Shown here: piece by piece, positions 27,841-35,741 of the stretch
Position numbering within the stretch: the first letter of the stretch is position 1
How the letters are laid out: each line of letters starts with the position of its first letter
Made by a program: the position numbers and the translations under genes
Assembly (NCBI GenBank): GCA_036569045.1
Contig: DATCRI010000047.1
Span: 1-45,822 of the forward strand
DNA: 45,822 nt
Source: Chthoniobacterales bacterium
Lineage (GTDB): Bacteria; Verrucomicrobiota; Verrucomicrobiia; Chthoniobacterales; JAATET01
Direction: 5' to 3'
Notes under the pieces: model-generated
Told to the model about the DNA's origin: nothing
Database searches by the model: none
What the model saw: the letters and a program-made list of their open reading frames with translations, nothing else

Positions 27841-28045
27841 GGTGCGGTGGAGTATCTAGACAACCTCACGCGTCGGGGCAGCGCAAGGTTCCCGCGAAGA
27901 AAAGACCGCGAGGATTCGCCGCGAAATGAAGCGGCTTCATGAACTCGACCTGAAGATACCATCGTTCCTCGCGGTTTTCGCGAAATGCCGATTGCCGGTC
28001 GCGGGACGGAGAAGATACGATCGCGGTTTCTCAGCTTCTACAATC

Positions 28046-29500
28046 ATGAGCAACTCCGATATCGGTCTAATTGGCCTCGCCGTCATGGGCGAGAATCTCG
28101 TCCTCAACATGGAGAGCAAGGGCTTCTCCGTCAGTGTTTACAACCGCACCACCGCGGTTACCGAGAAGTTTGCCGAAGGCCGCGCGAAGGGTAAAAACAT
28201 CCTGCCGACGAAGACGCTCGAAGAATTCGTCGCCTCGCTCAAGCGCCCCCGCCGCGCGATGATCATGGTGAAGGCCGGCGGCCCGGTTGACGCCGTCATC
28301 GACCAGCTCATCCCGCTCCTCGAGGAAGGAGACATCATCATCGACGGCGGCAACTCGCTCTGGACCGATACCCAGCGCCGCGAGAAGGCCCTCAAGGAAA
28401 AGGGCCTTCATTACGTCGGCACCGGCGTCTCCGGCGGTGAGGAAGGCGCGCTCAAGGGCCCGTCGATCATGCCCGGCGGCTCGAAGGAGTCGTGGGACGC
28501 CCTCGGCCCGATCTTCCAGAAAATCTCCGCCCACGTGGACGGCGAGCCCTGCTGCCGCCACATGGGTCCCGACGGCGCCGGCCACTACGTGAAGATGGTC
28601 CACAACGGCATCGAATACGGCGACATGCAGCTCATCTGCGAGGCCTACGCGATCCTCAAGGCGACGATCAACCCGACCGCCGACGAGTTCCACGAGATCT
28701 TCGCCGAGTGGAACAAGGGTGAACTCAACAGCTACCTCATCGAGATCACCGAGCAGATCTTCGCGAAGAAGGACGAGGAGACTGGCACGCCGATCGTCGA
28801 CCTCATCCTCGACAAGGCCGGCCAGAAGGGCACTGGCAAGTGGACCGTCGGCAATGCCGTCGAGCACGGTGTCGTCCTCTCGACCGTGAACGCCGCCGTG
28901 GAGGCCCGCATCCTCTCGTCGATGAAGGCGAAGCGCGTCGCTGCGAGCAAGATCCTCCCCAGCTGGACCGGCACGCCTTACACCGGCGACCGCCAGGCGA
29001 TCATCGACGCCGTCCGCGACGCACTCTATGCGAGCAAGATCGTGAGCTACGCGCAGGGTCTCGACCTCCTCGGCACCGCCAGCAAGTTCTACGACTGGAA
29101 TCTGAACTTCGGCGACATCGCCACGATCTGGCGCGGCGGCTGCATCATCCGGGCGGCCTTCCTCAACCGCATCAAGGAAGCCTACGAGACGAACCCCGGC
29201 CTCGAGAATCTCATGCTGGCGCCGTTCTTCACCGACGTCTTCGCCAAGTCGCAGGCCGGCTGGCGCAAGGCCATCTGCGCCGCCGTCGAGGCTGGCGTGG
29301 CGGCCCCCGCGTTCACCGCGAGCCTTGGCTACTACGACAGCTACCGCACCGAGCGCCTGCCCTCGAACCTGCTCCAGGCCCAGCGCGACTTTTTCGGCGC
29401 GCATACCTACGAGCGTGTGGACAAGCCGGCCGGCGAGTTCTTCCACACGAACTGGACGGGCCAGGGCGGCTCGACAACGTCGAACAGCTACAACGCCTGA
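28046..29500 (+). CDS. gnd: 6-phosphogluconate dehydrogenase, decarboxylating
   Basis: Encodes 484 residues, normal for the long form of the enzyme. It oxidatively decarboxylates 6-phosphogluconate to ribulose 5-phosphate with NADP+ in the pentose phosphate pathway. The N-terminal dinucleotide fold starts IGLIGLAVMGENLVLNME. GGNSLWTDT and GVSGGEEGALKGPSIMPGG are substrate-binding loops. Catalytic Lys183 and Glu190 sit in HYVKMVHNGIEYGDMQL at the same numbers as in the sheep enzyme. The C-terminal RRDFFGAHTYER-like segment is present (QRDFFGAHTYERV). The ATG at 28046 gives the standard N-terminus; an upstream in-frame start is not supported. A strong terminator follows at 29555. Confidence 0.97.
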   Translation: MSNSDIGLIGLAVMGENLVLNMESKGFSVSVYNRTTAVTEKFAEGRAKGKNILPTKTLEEFVASLKRPRRAMIMVKAGGPVDAVIDQLIPLLEEGDIIIDGGNSLWTDTQRREKALKEKGLHYVGTGVSGGEEGALKGPSIMPGGSKESWDALGPIFQKISAHVDGEPCCRHMGPDGAGHYVKMVHNGIEYGDMQLICEAYAILKATINPTADEFHEIFAEWNKGELNSYLIEITEQIFAKKDEETGTPIVDLILDKAGQKGTGKWTVGNAVEHGVVLSTVNAAVEARILSSMKAKRVAASKILPSWTGTPYTGDRQAIIDAVRDALYASKIVSYAQGLDLLGTASKFYDWNLNFGDIATIWRGGCIIRAAFLNRIKEAYETNPGLENLMLAPFFTDVFAKSQAGWRKAICAAVEAGVAAPAFTASLGYYDSYRTERLPSNLLQAQRDFFGAHTYERVDKPAGEFFHTNWTGQGGSTTSNSYNA

Positions 29501-29554
29501 TTTCTTGCTCTCTCGCTGCGAGGAGAATGCGCACGAATCGAGCAAGTGTTTCCG

Positions 29555-29590
29555 GACCGCGAGGAACTTTTCCTCGCGGTCTTTTCTTTT
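29555..29590 (+). terminator. Rho-independent terminator after gnd
   Basis: An 11-bp perfect stem (GACCGCGAGGA with TCCTCGCGGTC), a 5-base loop ACTTT and a following TTTTCTTTT. It lies 54 bases after the gnd stop and ends gnd transcription before the beta-helix gene. Confidence 0.93.
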
Positions 29591-29648
29591 GCAGTGCGCT
29601 CCGAATACCGCGCTTGGCGAAAGCGGAAAATCACGCGACTTTTCGCGC

Positions 29649-31283
29649 GTGGCAATTCTTCAGCGATCAAGATTTTCCCTCGTCGAGGTCGCGCTCTCTC
29701 TAGCAATTATCTGCGTCCTCGGGATTTCCAAATCGTTTGGAGCCACCCTTTGGGTTGACCAAAGCTTCCAAGACACCGAATCCAAGGGAACACGAGGAGA
29801 GATCTTTCGCACCATTCAGGCAGGGGCCGATCGTGCCAAGCCGGGCGATACCGTCATCGTCAAATCCGGCGTATATCGAGAAAGTATTCGACTTAAGCAT
29901 GGGGGGAATGCCGGTCAGCCGATCCGGTTTCATGCACAGGGAGCAGTGATCGTTGACGGAGCGGACATCATTGCTCCGCAGAAATTTCGAGAAGTCACCT
30001 CGGAAGAGGAAAGACGATCCGGAGTGCGCGTCTGGCGCTGGGACGGTTACCAGGCTCGGTTCCGACTGAGTCCGGGAGGGACGGCGGAGAACGACGCCAC
30101 TCGGGACGGTTGGGCAAGTCTGGGACCAGCGGGGGTCGAGCAGATCGAAAGATACGCTCGCGCAGACATGCTGTGGATTGACTCCCGGCTGGCGTCAGAA
30201 GTGCGACAACGCGGGGCGCTTAAACCATCGCAATTTTGGGTCGAGGTCGATGGCGCGGCAAAAGGGCTCTATCTCGCGCTGGCGGAGGACGATCTTCCCG
30301 AGAATCACGTGATCGAAGTTTCGGTTCGCGAAGTTCTTTTGAGTGGCCAGGTTTCTCATATCATCGTTGAAGGGTTTCACTTCACCCGAGCTTCGAACTG
30401 GTGGGATTCCGGCGCAATTACGCTACCAGACAACGCGAACGACTGGACGATCACCGGGAATCGCATCGATTGGAACAGCTGGAGCGGGCTGCATTTGCAC
30501 GGAACCGGTCATCGGATAATCGGGAACGATTTTTGCGACAACGGCGCGCAGGGGCTTTCCGGGGCGAACGTTTCAAACGTCCTCTTCGAACGAAACCAGA
30601 CATCTCGAAACAATTGGAAAAAATTTCGATGGGAGTTTCAGGGCGGTGGAATGAAGCTCTGCTGGGCGAAGGGAATCCGCGTAATCGATCATGTAGCCGG
30701 GGAAAACCTCGGCCCGGGAATCTGGTTCGATATAGACTGCGAAAATATTTCGGTGGAGCGCAGTCGCGTTCATCACAACACCTACGCGGGAATTTTTTTC
30801 GAACTGGCAACCGGGGGCGCCGTGGTGCGGGACAACTATTGTTATGCGAATGACGGAGCCGGAATTTTTGTCGCGGAATCTCGAGACGTGAAAGTGGAGC
30901 ACAATCTCCTGTTCTCGAACAAAAGGGGGCTGGAGCTTCGAAATATCGTCCGCGACGTATCTACTCAGGACGTGCAAATTCATGACAATTTTTTCGTGGA
31001 TAATGGCATCGGGGTTTTTGCTCCTGACGATCTGGTCGCATTGAGAACCAATCGGAACCTCGACTCTTCCCGGAATCTCTTCTGGGGAAATCTCGCATGG
31101 GGCACATATTCGGCGCGGCCATGGTGGGACTTCTCCAAATATATTTCTCAACCCACAACAGGACTTCGTTCCTTCGATCTGGAGGCAACTACGAAAGAAT
31201 TGGGATTCGAGAAGGATTCCGTGATCCGAAATCCTCACTTCGACCCCGTGCTGAAAGCAACTTATGAGCTTGTCTGGCCTTAG
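29649..31283 (+). CDS. Secreted right-handed beta-helix (pectate-lyase/DUF1565-like) protein
   Basis: Encodes about 544 residues from the GTG at 29649, the only start that keeps a membrane-targeting N-terminus; no ATG is suitable. Residues 1-31 contain FSLVEVALSLAIICVLG and then SKSFGA, which can act as a signal peptide but look like a type IV pseudopilin start. The mature part begins TLWVDQSFQDTES; GEIFRTIQAGADRAKPGDTV and VIVKSGVYRESIRL are the usual opening of DUF1565/beta-helix proteins. Parallel beta-helix rungs follow (NDWTITGNRIDWNSWSGLHL, VVRDNYCYANDGAGIFVAES, VEHNLLFSNKRGLELRN). The fold suggests polysaccharide binding, lyase or epimerase activity. Composition is AT-richer than in neighbours (26 G+C in 31141-31200). 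No catalytic residues can be assigned. Confidence 0.78.
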   Translation: MAILQRSRFSLVEVALSLAIICVLGISKSFGATLWVDQSFQDTESKGTRGEIFRTIQAGADRAKPGDTVIVKSGVYRESIRLKHGGNAGQPIRFHAQGAVIVDGADIIAPQKFREVTSEEERRSGVRVWRWDGYQARFRLSPGGTAENDATRDGWASLGPAGVEQIERYARADMLWIDSRLASEVRQRGALKPSQFWVEVDGAAKGLYLALAEDDLPENHVIEVSVREVLLSGQVSHIIVEGFHFTRASNWWDSGAITLPDNANDWTITGNRIDWNSWSGLHLHGTGHRIIGNDFCDNGAQGLSGANVSNVLFERNQTSRNNWKKFRWEFQGGGMKLCWAKGIRVIDHVAGENLGPGIWFDIDCENISVERSRVHHNTYAGIFFELATGGAVVRDNYCYANDGAGIFVAESRDVKVEHNLLFSNKRGLELRNIVRDVSTQDVQIHDNFFVDNGIGVFAPDDLVALRTNRNLDSSRNLFWGNLAWGTYSARPWWDFSKYISQPTTGLRSFDLEATTKELGFEKDSVIRNPHFDPVLKATYELVWP

Positions 31284-31484
31284 AGAGTCAGGTTCCTCCC
31301 CACGGAAATCAGCCGAAAGCGATGACGGTGTTACGTGGGCTTGCCCGACCTGTGAGGTGTGCCCTTTTGTAGCCAACGGCCAGCGCCTGACTCTGTCCGC
31401 TGGGCGTTGTGACGCGCACGGTAAAAATATTCGGGGCCGCGGGGGATTCGTTTCTCGCGGCCTCGAACCGTTTCGGGCGAAGCC

Positions 31485-32315
31485 CTATTCCAGCACTGGC
31501 TCGTGGAACGGACTCGAGAGAACGGGGACGAAAGTGATGCGGAAGGTGTGGGCGGGCTCCCAGCGGTTGTCGTTGAGGGCAGTGAAGTCGTATTCGAGCA
31601 TTACCTTCACCGGCAGCGACCCGAGGTGAACGATCCTGGCGACATCGAGGCCGACGGGAATCGTCCATCCGCCGGAGCCGTTGCGTTTCCAATTGTATTC
31701 GACAACGGGGCGGCCGATGCCGACCTGGGCGCCGTCGCCGAAGAAATACTGCGCGGTGTATTGGATCTGGAGCGAGCCGGCGGGGTCGCCCGGGCCGGAG
31801 GTCGTCCAGCCGGATTTTATGATGGCGGCGGTGAGAAAGGTCGGCGCGCGCCAGCCGAGGACGCCGCCGCCGCCGAACTGCCACTGGCTCGGGGCGAGAC
31901 GGGTGTCGGTCGCGGCGGGCAGGGAGGCGTAGGGTCCGAGTGCCCAGGTGAAGCCGAACTCGCGATGGACGGGGCTGAGCGCGGCAAGATAGGAAAAACT
32001 CGTGATCCCCGTGATCTGCGCGCCGCTGGGGGTGCCTTCCGAGTTCAGGACGAGCTCGGGAAAATTCAACACGCGCCAGCTGCGGGTCAGCGTGACGGGA
32101 AGGGTGGGCTGAAACTCGAGGGTGAAGCGATTGGCCTGCGCGAAGGGGGGGGCGGGCGTGGTCGAGAACTCCGCATCGGTGAAGAGCGCCCAGAGGTCCG
32201 AGGTCGGATCGCTTGTGGCCCGGGCGAGGGCGGTGTTCGACATTTCGGATTGCGCGAAGGCGGCCGAAATCGTGCCGAGGAAAAGTGCGGCGATGCCGGG
32301 GAGGCGGACGTTCAT
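31485..32315 (-). CDS. Secreted protein of unknown function, probable beta-barrel
   Basis: Encodes 276 residues with a signal peptide, likely cleaved after ISAAFA (about residue 21). The mature part has many short alternating strands (FTLEFQPTLPVTLTRSWRVL, FGFTWALGPYASLPA, VMLEYDFTAL) and ends in a Pro/Val-rich tail; this resembles small outer-membrane transporter-like barrels. I do not recognise the family with certainty. Its ATG overlaps the stop of the histone-deacetylase-family gene, so it is translated with that gene. It contains a C8 tract on the coding strand (+ strand G8 at 32145-32152). Confidence 0.72.
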   Translation of the reverse strand: MNVRLPGIAALFLGTISAAFAQSEMSNTALARATSDPTSDLWALFTDAEFSTTPAPPFAQANRFTLEFQPTLPVTLTRSWRVLNFPELVLNSEGTPSGAQITGITSFSYLAALSPVHREFGFTWALGPYASLPAATDTRLAPSQWQFGGGGVLGWRAPTFLTAAIIKSGWTTSGPGDPAGSLQIQYTAQYFFGDGAQVGIGRPVVEYNWKRNGSGGWTIPVGLDVARIVHLGSLPVKVMLEYDFTALNDNRWEPAHTFRITFVPVLSSPFHEPVLE

Positions 32316-33238
32316 GCCGCGAAGACCTCGGCGCAGGCGCGGGCGGTATTCACGTGGACGGCGGCGACTTTCGATGTGTCGGGCGTGTATCCGCCGGCGA
32401 GGACCCAGGCGACGGGGAGGCCGGCGTCCCGGGCGAACTCGAAGACGCGGCGGTCGCGGGCCATGAGGTCCTCGGCACCGAGGTCGAGCGGGGAATAGGG
32501 ATCGTCGCGCAGGGGATCGGCCCCGGCCTGATAAAGCAGGATGTCCGGCCGACCACCTTCGAGCAGACGCGGGAGCTGCGCCTCGAGGATGGCGAGCATT
32601 TCATCGCCGCGACAGCCGTTCGGAAGAACTGCCGACGCGTGGTTGTCGCCCTCCGGATGGCGCACGGTTGCCACATCGGCATAGGGCACGTTCTGCCAGT
32701 AATCGTTCCCGTAGATCGAGAGGGCGAACATCCAGTCGCGGCTCTCGGCGAGCGAGGCCGTGCCGTTGCCGTAATGGAGGTCCATGTCGAGCACGGCCGC
32801 CCGCCGGATGCGACCGCGGGCCCGCAGTTTTTCCAACGCAACGACGAGGCCATTGAACGTGCAAAAGCCTTCGCCGTGATCGGCGCACGAGTGGTGGAAT
32901 CCACTGGCGAGGGCGGCGGAAACCCGCGTCTCGAGCGCGGCAAAGGCTGCGGCGTAAACTCCGCCGCTGGTCAGGAGCACCGATCGAAAAAGCTCCGGCG
33001 ACCACGGGAATTTCTGAGACTCGGCAAGGGTGCGCGGCTCGCCGGTCCGCACGGCCTCGATGTATTCGACGGAATGGACGTGTCGGAGATCGTCGATCGT
33101 GACGGGCGCCGGCTCGTGCAGGTCGAGGCCCGGCTCGTTGCGCAGGGCCTCCGCGACGAGGCGGAACTTGCGAATCGGCATGATGTGCTCGCCAATCGGC
33201 GCCTCGTAGCCGGGATGAAAATAAATCGGGATGCTCAC
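32312..33238 (-). CDS. Histone deacetylase/acetylpolyamine amidohydrolase family protein
   Basis: Encodes 308 residues of the arginase-deacetylase fold. His115-His116 in SGFHHSCADHGEGFCTFN are the catalytic pair, and the zinc ligands Asp153 and His155 lie in LDMDLHYGNGT; a further Asp is in YQAGADPLRDDP, and AGGYTPD is the C-terminal glycine loop. Bacterial members remove acetyl groups from polyamines, small amides or acetyl-lysine. Stop and start codons overlap with both neighbours, so it is coupled to a GNAT-like gene upstream and a secreted protein gene downstream. A GNAT and a deacetylase next to each other suggest opposing steps on one substrate (inference). Confidence 0.92.
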   Translation of the reverse strand: MSIPIYFHPGYEAPIGEHIMPIRKFRLVAEALRNEPGLDLHEPAPVTIDDLRHVHSVEYIEAVRTGEPRTLAESQKFPWSPELFRSVLLTSGGVYAAAFAALETRVSAALASGFHHSCADHGEGFCTFNGLVVALEKLRARGRIRRAAVLDMDLHYGNGTASLAESRDWMFALSIYGNDYWQNVPYADVATVRHPEGDNHASAVLPNGCRGDEMLAILEAQLPRLLEGGRPDILLYQAGADPLRDDPYSPLDLGAEDLMARDRRVFEFARDAGLPVAWVLAGGYTPDTSKVAAVHVNTARACAEVFAA

Positions 33239-34071
33239 GTCGTGGGGAGAATGAGGGGAATCGGGGCGGCGCCTTTGCCGAGGCGATCGAGATTGGCGAA
33301 CAGGGGGGCCATGTCCGCCGCGCGAAATTCGACCGCATACATTCGGTAGAGACTCTCGACGATCCCGCGCACTTCGTCGGTCGCGATGGATTCCCGGGCC
33401 TCGTTGCCAACGAACCGCACGAGCAGCGAAAGCGGCACCGGACGGGGACCGCCGGAAGCATCGATCTCCGCGGGCGAGCGAAAGTCGGGTTGGAGATAGG
33501 GGAGTGCATCGGGCGCGATCTTCCTGTAGCCGGCGCGTTCGTAAGCGGTGAGGCGAATGGTGCGCGGTTCGTTGGTCGGATCGGCGAACTCCATCTCGGC
33601 GACGAGGACGATCGGGCCGTTACTCGGGATTCCGGCGGCTTCGGCGCAGGCGCGAGCGGTGCCGGCGGGCAGGGCGCGCAGCCAGCCGGCGATGCCGCAA
33701 CGGCGCCATTCGGACGCGACGAGGTTGTGCGAGAGATGGACGACGGCAAGGGGAAAGCCGGGGCGCACAATGGCCGTGTGATCGCGCACGGCGACGAATT
33801 GCCCACCGTGCGTGACCAGCAGGAGCTCGTAAAGCAGGGCGCAGCCGTTCACGGGCTGGTGCGGATCCCATTTGAGCCGGCGCTCCAGCACGTCGACCTG
33901 TTCCATTTCGCCGGCGGCGCCGAATTCCTGCCAGAGGGCGTCGTAGGCCGTGCGGAAATGCGGATCGGCGACCGAGCGAATGCGGTGAAGTTCAAACCCG
34001 GTCCAGTCGCGCGTCGCGCACTTCGCGTCTCCCGGGGCAAGATCGGCGGGATTCATCCACGGCTGGAGCAT
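33235..34071 (-). CDS. GNAT-like acetyltransferase domain protein
   Basis: Encodes 278 residues. VVHLSHNLVASEWRRCGIAG followed by WLRALPAGTARACAEAAG resembles motif A (acetyl-CoA pyrophosphate loop R-x-x-G-x-A/G) of GNAT enzymes; TAYERAGYRKI resembles the motif B end. The assignment is moderate, as the protein is longer than a single GNAT domain and the C-terminal 90 residues are unassigned. The start ATG is at 34071, 32 bases after the alpha/beta hydrolase stop, and its own stop overlaps the deacetylase ATG (ATGA). Substrate unknown. Confidence 0.72.
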   Translation of the reverse strand: MLQPWMNPADLAPGDAKCATRDWTGFELHRIRSVADPHFRTAYDALWQEFGAAGEMEQVDVLERRLKWDPHQPVNGCALLYELLLVTHGGQFVAVRDHTAIVRPGFPLAVVHLSHNLVASEWRRCGIAGWLRALPAGTARACAEAAGIPSNGPIVLVAEMEFADPTNEPRTIRLTAYERAGYRKIAPDALPYLQPDFRSPAEIDASGGPRPVPLSLLVRFVGNEARESIATDEVRGIVESLYRMYAVEFRAADMAPLFANLDRLGKGAAPIPLILPTT

Positions 34072-34103
34072 GCCGCGATTTTAGGCCCGGCGGGGAGGCG
34101 GGG

Positions 34104-35093
34104 TCATTTCAATTCCTCGTCGATCCACTCGAGAAGCTGCGGATAGACAAGATCGATGCGGGCGCCCGGCTGGGCGGGATCGACGGAATCGTGCGGCACC
34201 TGCCAGTCCGCCGGGAATTCGCGCGACTCTGCGCGGTTCTTCCACAAGGCGCCCAGTTCGCGGACGCGGGGCAGGCTGATGGCCGTGTCCGCCGGGCTGG
34301 TGACGAGGAGAATGTGCGGCGCGGCCGGCGGAGACTTCCGGGCGAGCGCAAAGACGTCGAGGCCGAGCGCCATCACCTCGCCGATGGAGTGCGTGGCAAA
34401 GCGCGGATAGCTGTAGGGGCTGCCGGGCAGATCGGCCTTCACCCGCGGATCCCACCAGATGAAGCCATTCGGCACTCGGCGCAGGAAATTCGCAAGCGGC
34501 GAGATTCCCCAATCGGGCAATCCGATCGGCGCGAAAAATGGAGCGATGGCGACCACGAGGGACACGTCGGAACGCGTCTGCGCGATCCAGGCGGCGCTCA
34601 CTCCGCTCACCGACAGACCGATGACGATGACGCGCTCGCCGTAGCCCTGGGCAAGGTCGACGGCCTCGCCGGCGGAGTCGACAAGATCCTGAGCCGTCAG
34701 CAGGGCGGAGTCCGTCGTGAGGCGATCGCGGAGGCCATGATGCGGAAGCCGCAGCATGAGGACATTCGCGCCGCGGGCGTAAAGCTGGTCGGCGAGTTTG
34801 CGGAATTGCGCGGGACAGTTCGTGAGGCCGTGCAGGAGCACGTAGGCGTCGCGGGTGCGCTGCCCGTGATCGAGCACAAGGCTCCGGCATTCCTCGCGGA
34901 CCTCGGGAGGTGGATTCGCCAGGCGCTCGGCGACGCGGGCCCGGGCGGCGGCGTAGTCGGGAAATGGTTTTCCGGCGGGAGGAGAGACGGACCGGGCCGG
35001 CCAGAAGGCGATGATGGCTACCACAAGGAGCAGCAGCGCGAGAACGATCCGCCCGATCCGGGGACGGCGTCTAGGAGAGTGGCTGCCTCGCAT
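34104..35093 (-). CDS. Membrane-anchored alpha/beta hydrolase
   Basis: Encodes 329 residues. A basic start is followed by one membrane segment (residues 14-30, IGRIVLALLLLVVAIIAFW), then a hydrolase domain. YVLLHGLTNCPAQF has the oxyanion HGL; GLSVSG (159-164) is the nucleophile elbow with Ser161, as GLSMGG in carboxylesterases; the Asp of LLVTSPADT and the His of VPHDSVDP complete the triad. It is an esterase or lipase-like enzyme of unknown substrate. The only reasonable start, ATG at 35093, lies inside the 3' end of the tRNA-Gln gene on the same strand (14 bases of overlap); the next GTG at 35024 would cut into the membrane helix. Confidence 0.82.
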   Translation of the reverse strand: MRGSHSPRRRPRIGRIVLALLLLVVAIIAFWPARSVSPPAGKPFPDYAAARARVAERLANPPPEVREECRSLVLDHGQRTRDAYVLLHGLTNCPAQFRKLADQLYARGANVLMLRLPHHGLRDRLTTDSALLTAQDLVDSAGEAVDLAQGYGERVIVIGLSVSGVSAAWIAQTRSDVSLVVAIAPFFAPIGLPDWGISPLANFLRRVPNGFIWWDPRVKADLPGSPYSYPRFATHSIGEVMALGLDVFALARKSPPAAPHILLVTSPADTAISLPRVRELGALWKNRAESREFPADWQVPHDSVDPAQPGARIDLVYPQLLEWIDEELK

Positions 35094-35153
35094 AGATTCG
35101 AACTATGACAAACAGATCCAGAATCTGCAGTGCTACCATTACACCACGAGGCA
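35080..35153 (-). tRNA. tRNA-Gln (anticodon CTG)
   Basis: The reverse strand folds as a full cloverleaf. The acceptor is TGCCTCG with CGAGGCA (U1-A72 pair as in bacterial tRNA-Gln). The D arm is GTGTAATGGTAGCAC. The anticodon stem is GCAGA with TCTGT (G-U/C-G type closing) around loop TTCTGGA, anticodon CTG. The T arm is CATAG-TTCGAAT-CTATG. Discriminator G73 and an encoded CCA end at 35080. The gene overlaps the first 14 bases of the hydrolase reading frame on the same strand. Confidence 0.96.
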
Positions 35154-35271
35154 ATGAACTTTGCGTCGCGCAAAGCGGACGGTGACTATCCCCGGCCCGC
35201 CGTCGAAACTCAACTCCTTTTCTCGCAAAAATGCAGGTCGCTTTGTTTTCCGCCTGTGCTACGGAAGTCGG

Positions 35272-35739
35272 ATGCTTCGACGTTGTGCGATCTTTGGTGC
35301 GTTGGCGGGTCTGTTGATGGGGGGTGGTTGCTCGAGCATGGGCGGAGGAATGCCGAATGGGCAGGCGCAGGTGATGGTGACGGGCGTGAGCGAGGCCCAG
35401 ATCGAGACGAAGGCCGAGGATGTCTTCCTGCGGCATGGGTTTGATTTCAAGGGGGCGGGCAGTGGGCGCATCGAGTTCGAGCGCGCGGGCGGCACGATCA
35501 ACAATCTGCTCTACGGCAACTGGCAGGAAAACGACGTCACGACGAAGGTCACGGTGTTCGTCATTCCGAAGGGACCGGGGACTTACGCGCTGCGCGCGCG
35601 TTCCGTCGGCGTGCGCCACACGTTTGGCGCGGATTCGGATACCGAGATGTTCGACGTGCAGGGATCGCGCTACGGCGTGATCCTCAAGAAGATCGCGAAG
35701 GAACTGGCCGAGGAGAACGGCGAAAGCCCGCCGCGCTAG
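35272..35739 (+). CDS. Small lipoprotein of unknown function
   Basis: Encodes 155 residues from the ATG at 35272. The N-terminus MLRRCAIFGALAGLLMGGGC is a lipoprotein signal peptide with lipobox MGGGC, Cys20. The mature domain (ITVG-like strands around VMVTGVSEAQIETKAEDVFL, GRIEFERAGGTINNLLYGNW and KVTVFVIPKGPGTYALRARS) looks like a single small alpha/beta domain of a family often found as uncharacterised bacterial lipoproteins. It stands alone, divergent from the tRNA, with its stop 2 bases from that of the convergent manC gene. Function unknown. Confidence 0.82.
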   Translation: MLRRCAIFGALAGLLMGGGCSSMGGGMPNGQAQVMVTGVSEAQIETKAEDVFLRHGFDFKGAGSGRIEFERAGGTINNLLYGNWQENDVTTKVTVFVIPKGPGTYALRARSVGVRHTFGADSDTEMFDVQGSRYGVILKKIAKELAEENGESPPR

Positions 35740-35741
35740 CG

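Noticed and set aside
31309-31484. Possible C-terminal remnant of a - strand gene (frame with FTVRVTTPSGQS)
   Set aside because: Too short and continuous only with the shadow frame of the secreted protein gene; no start or homology features.
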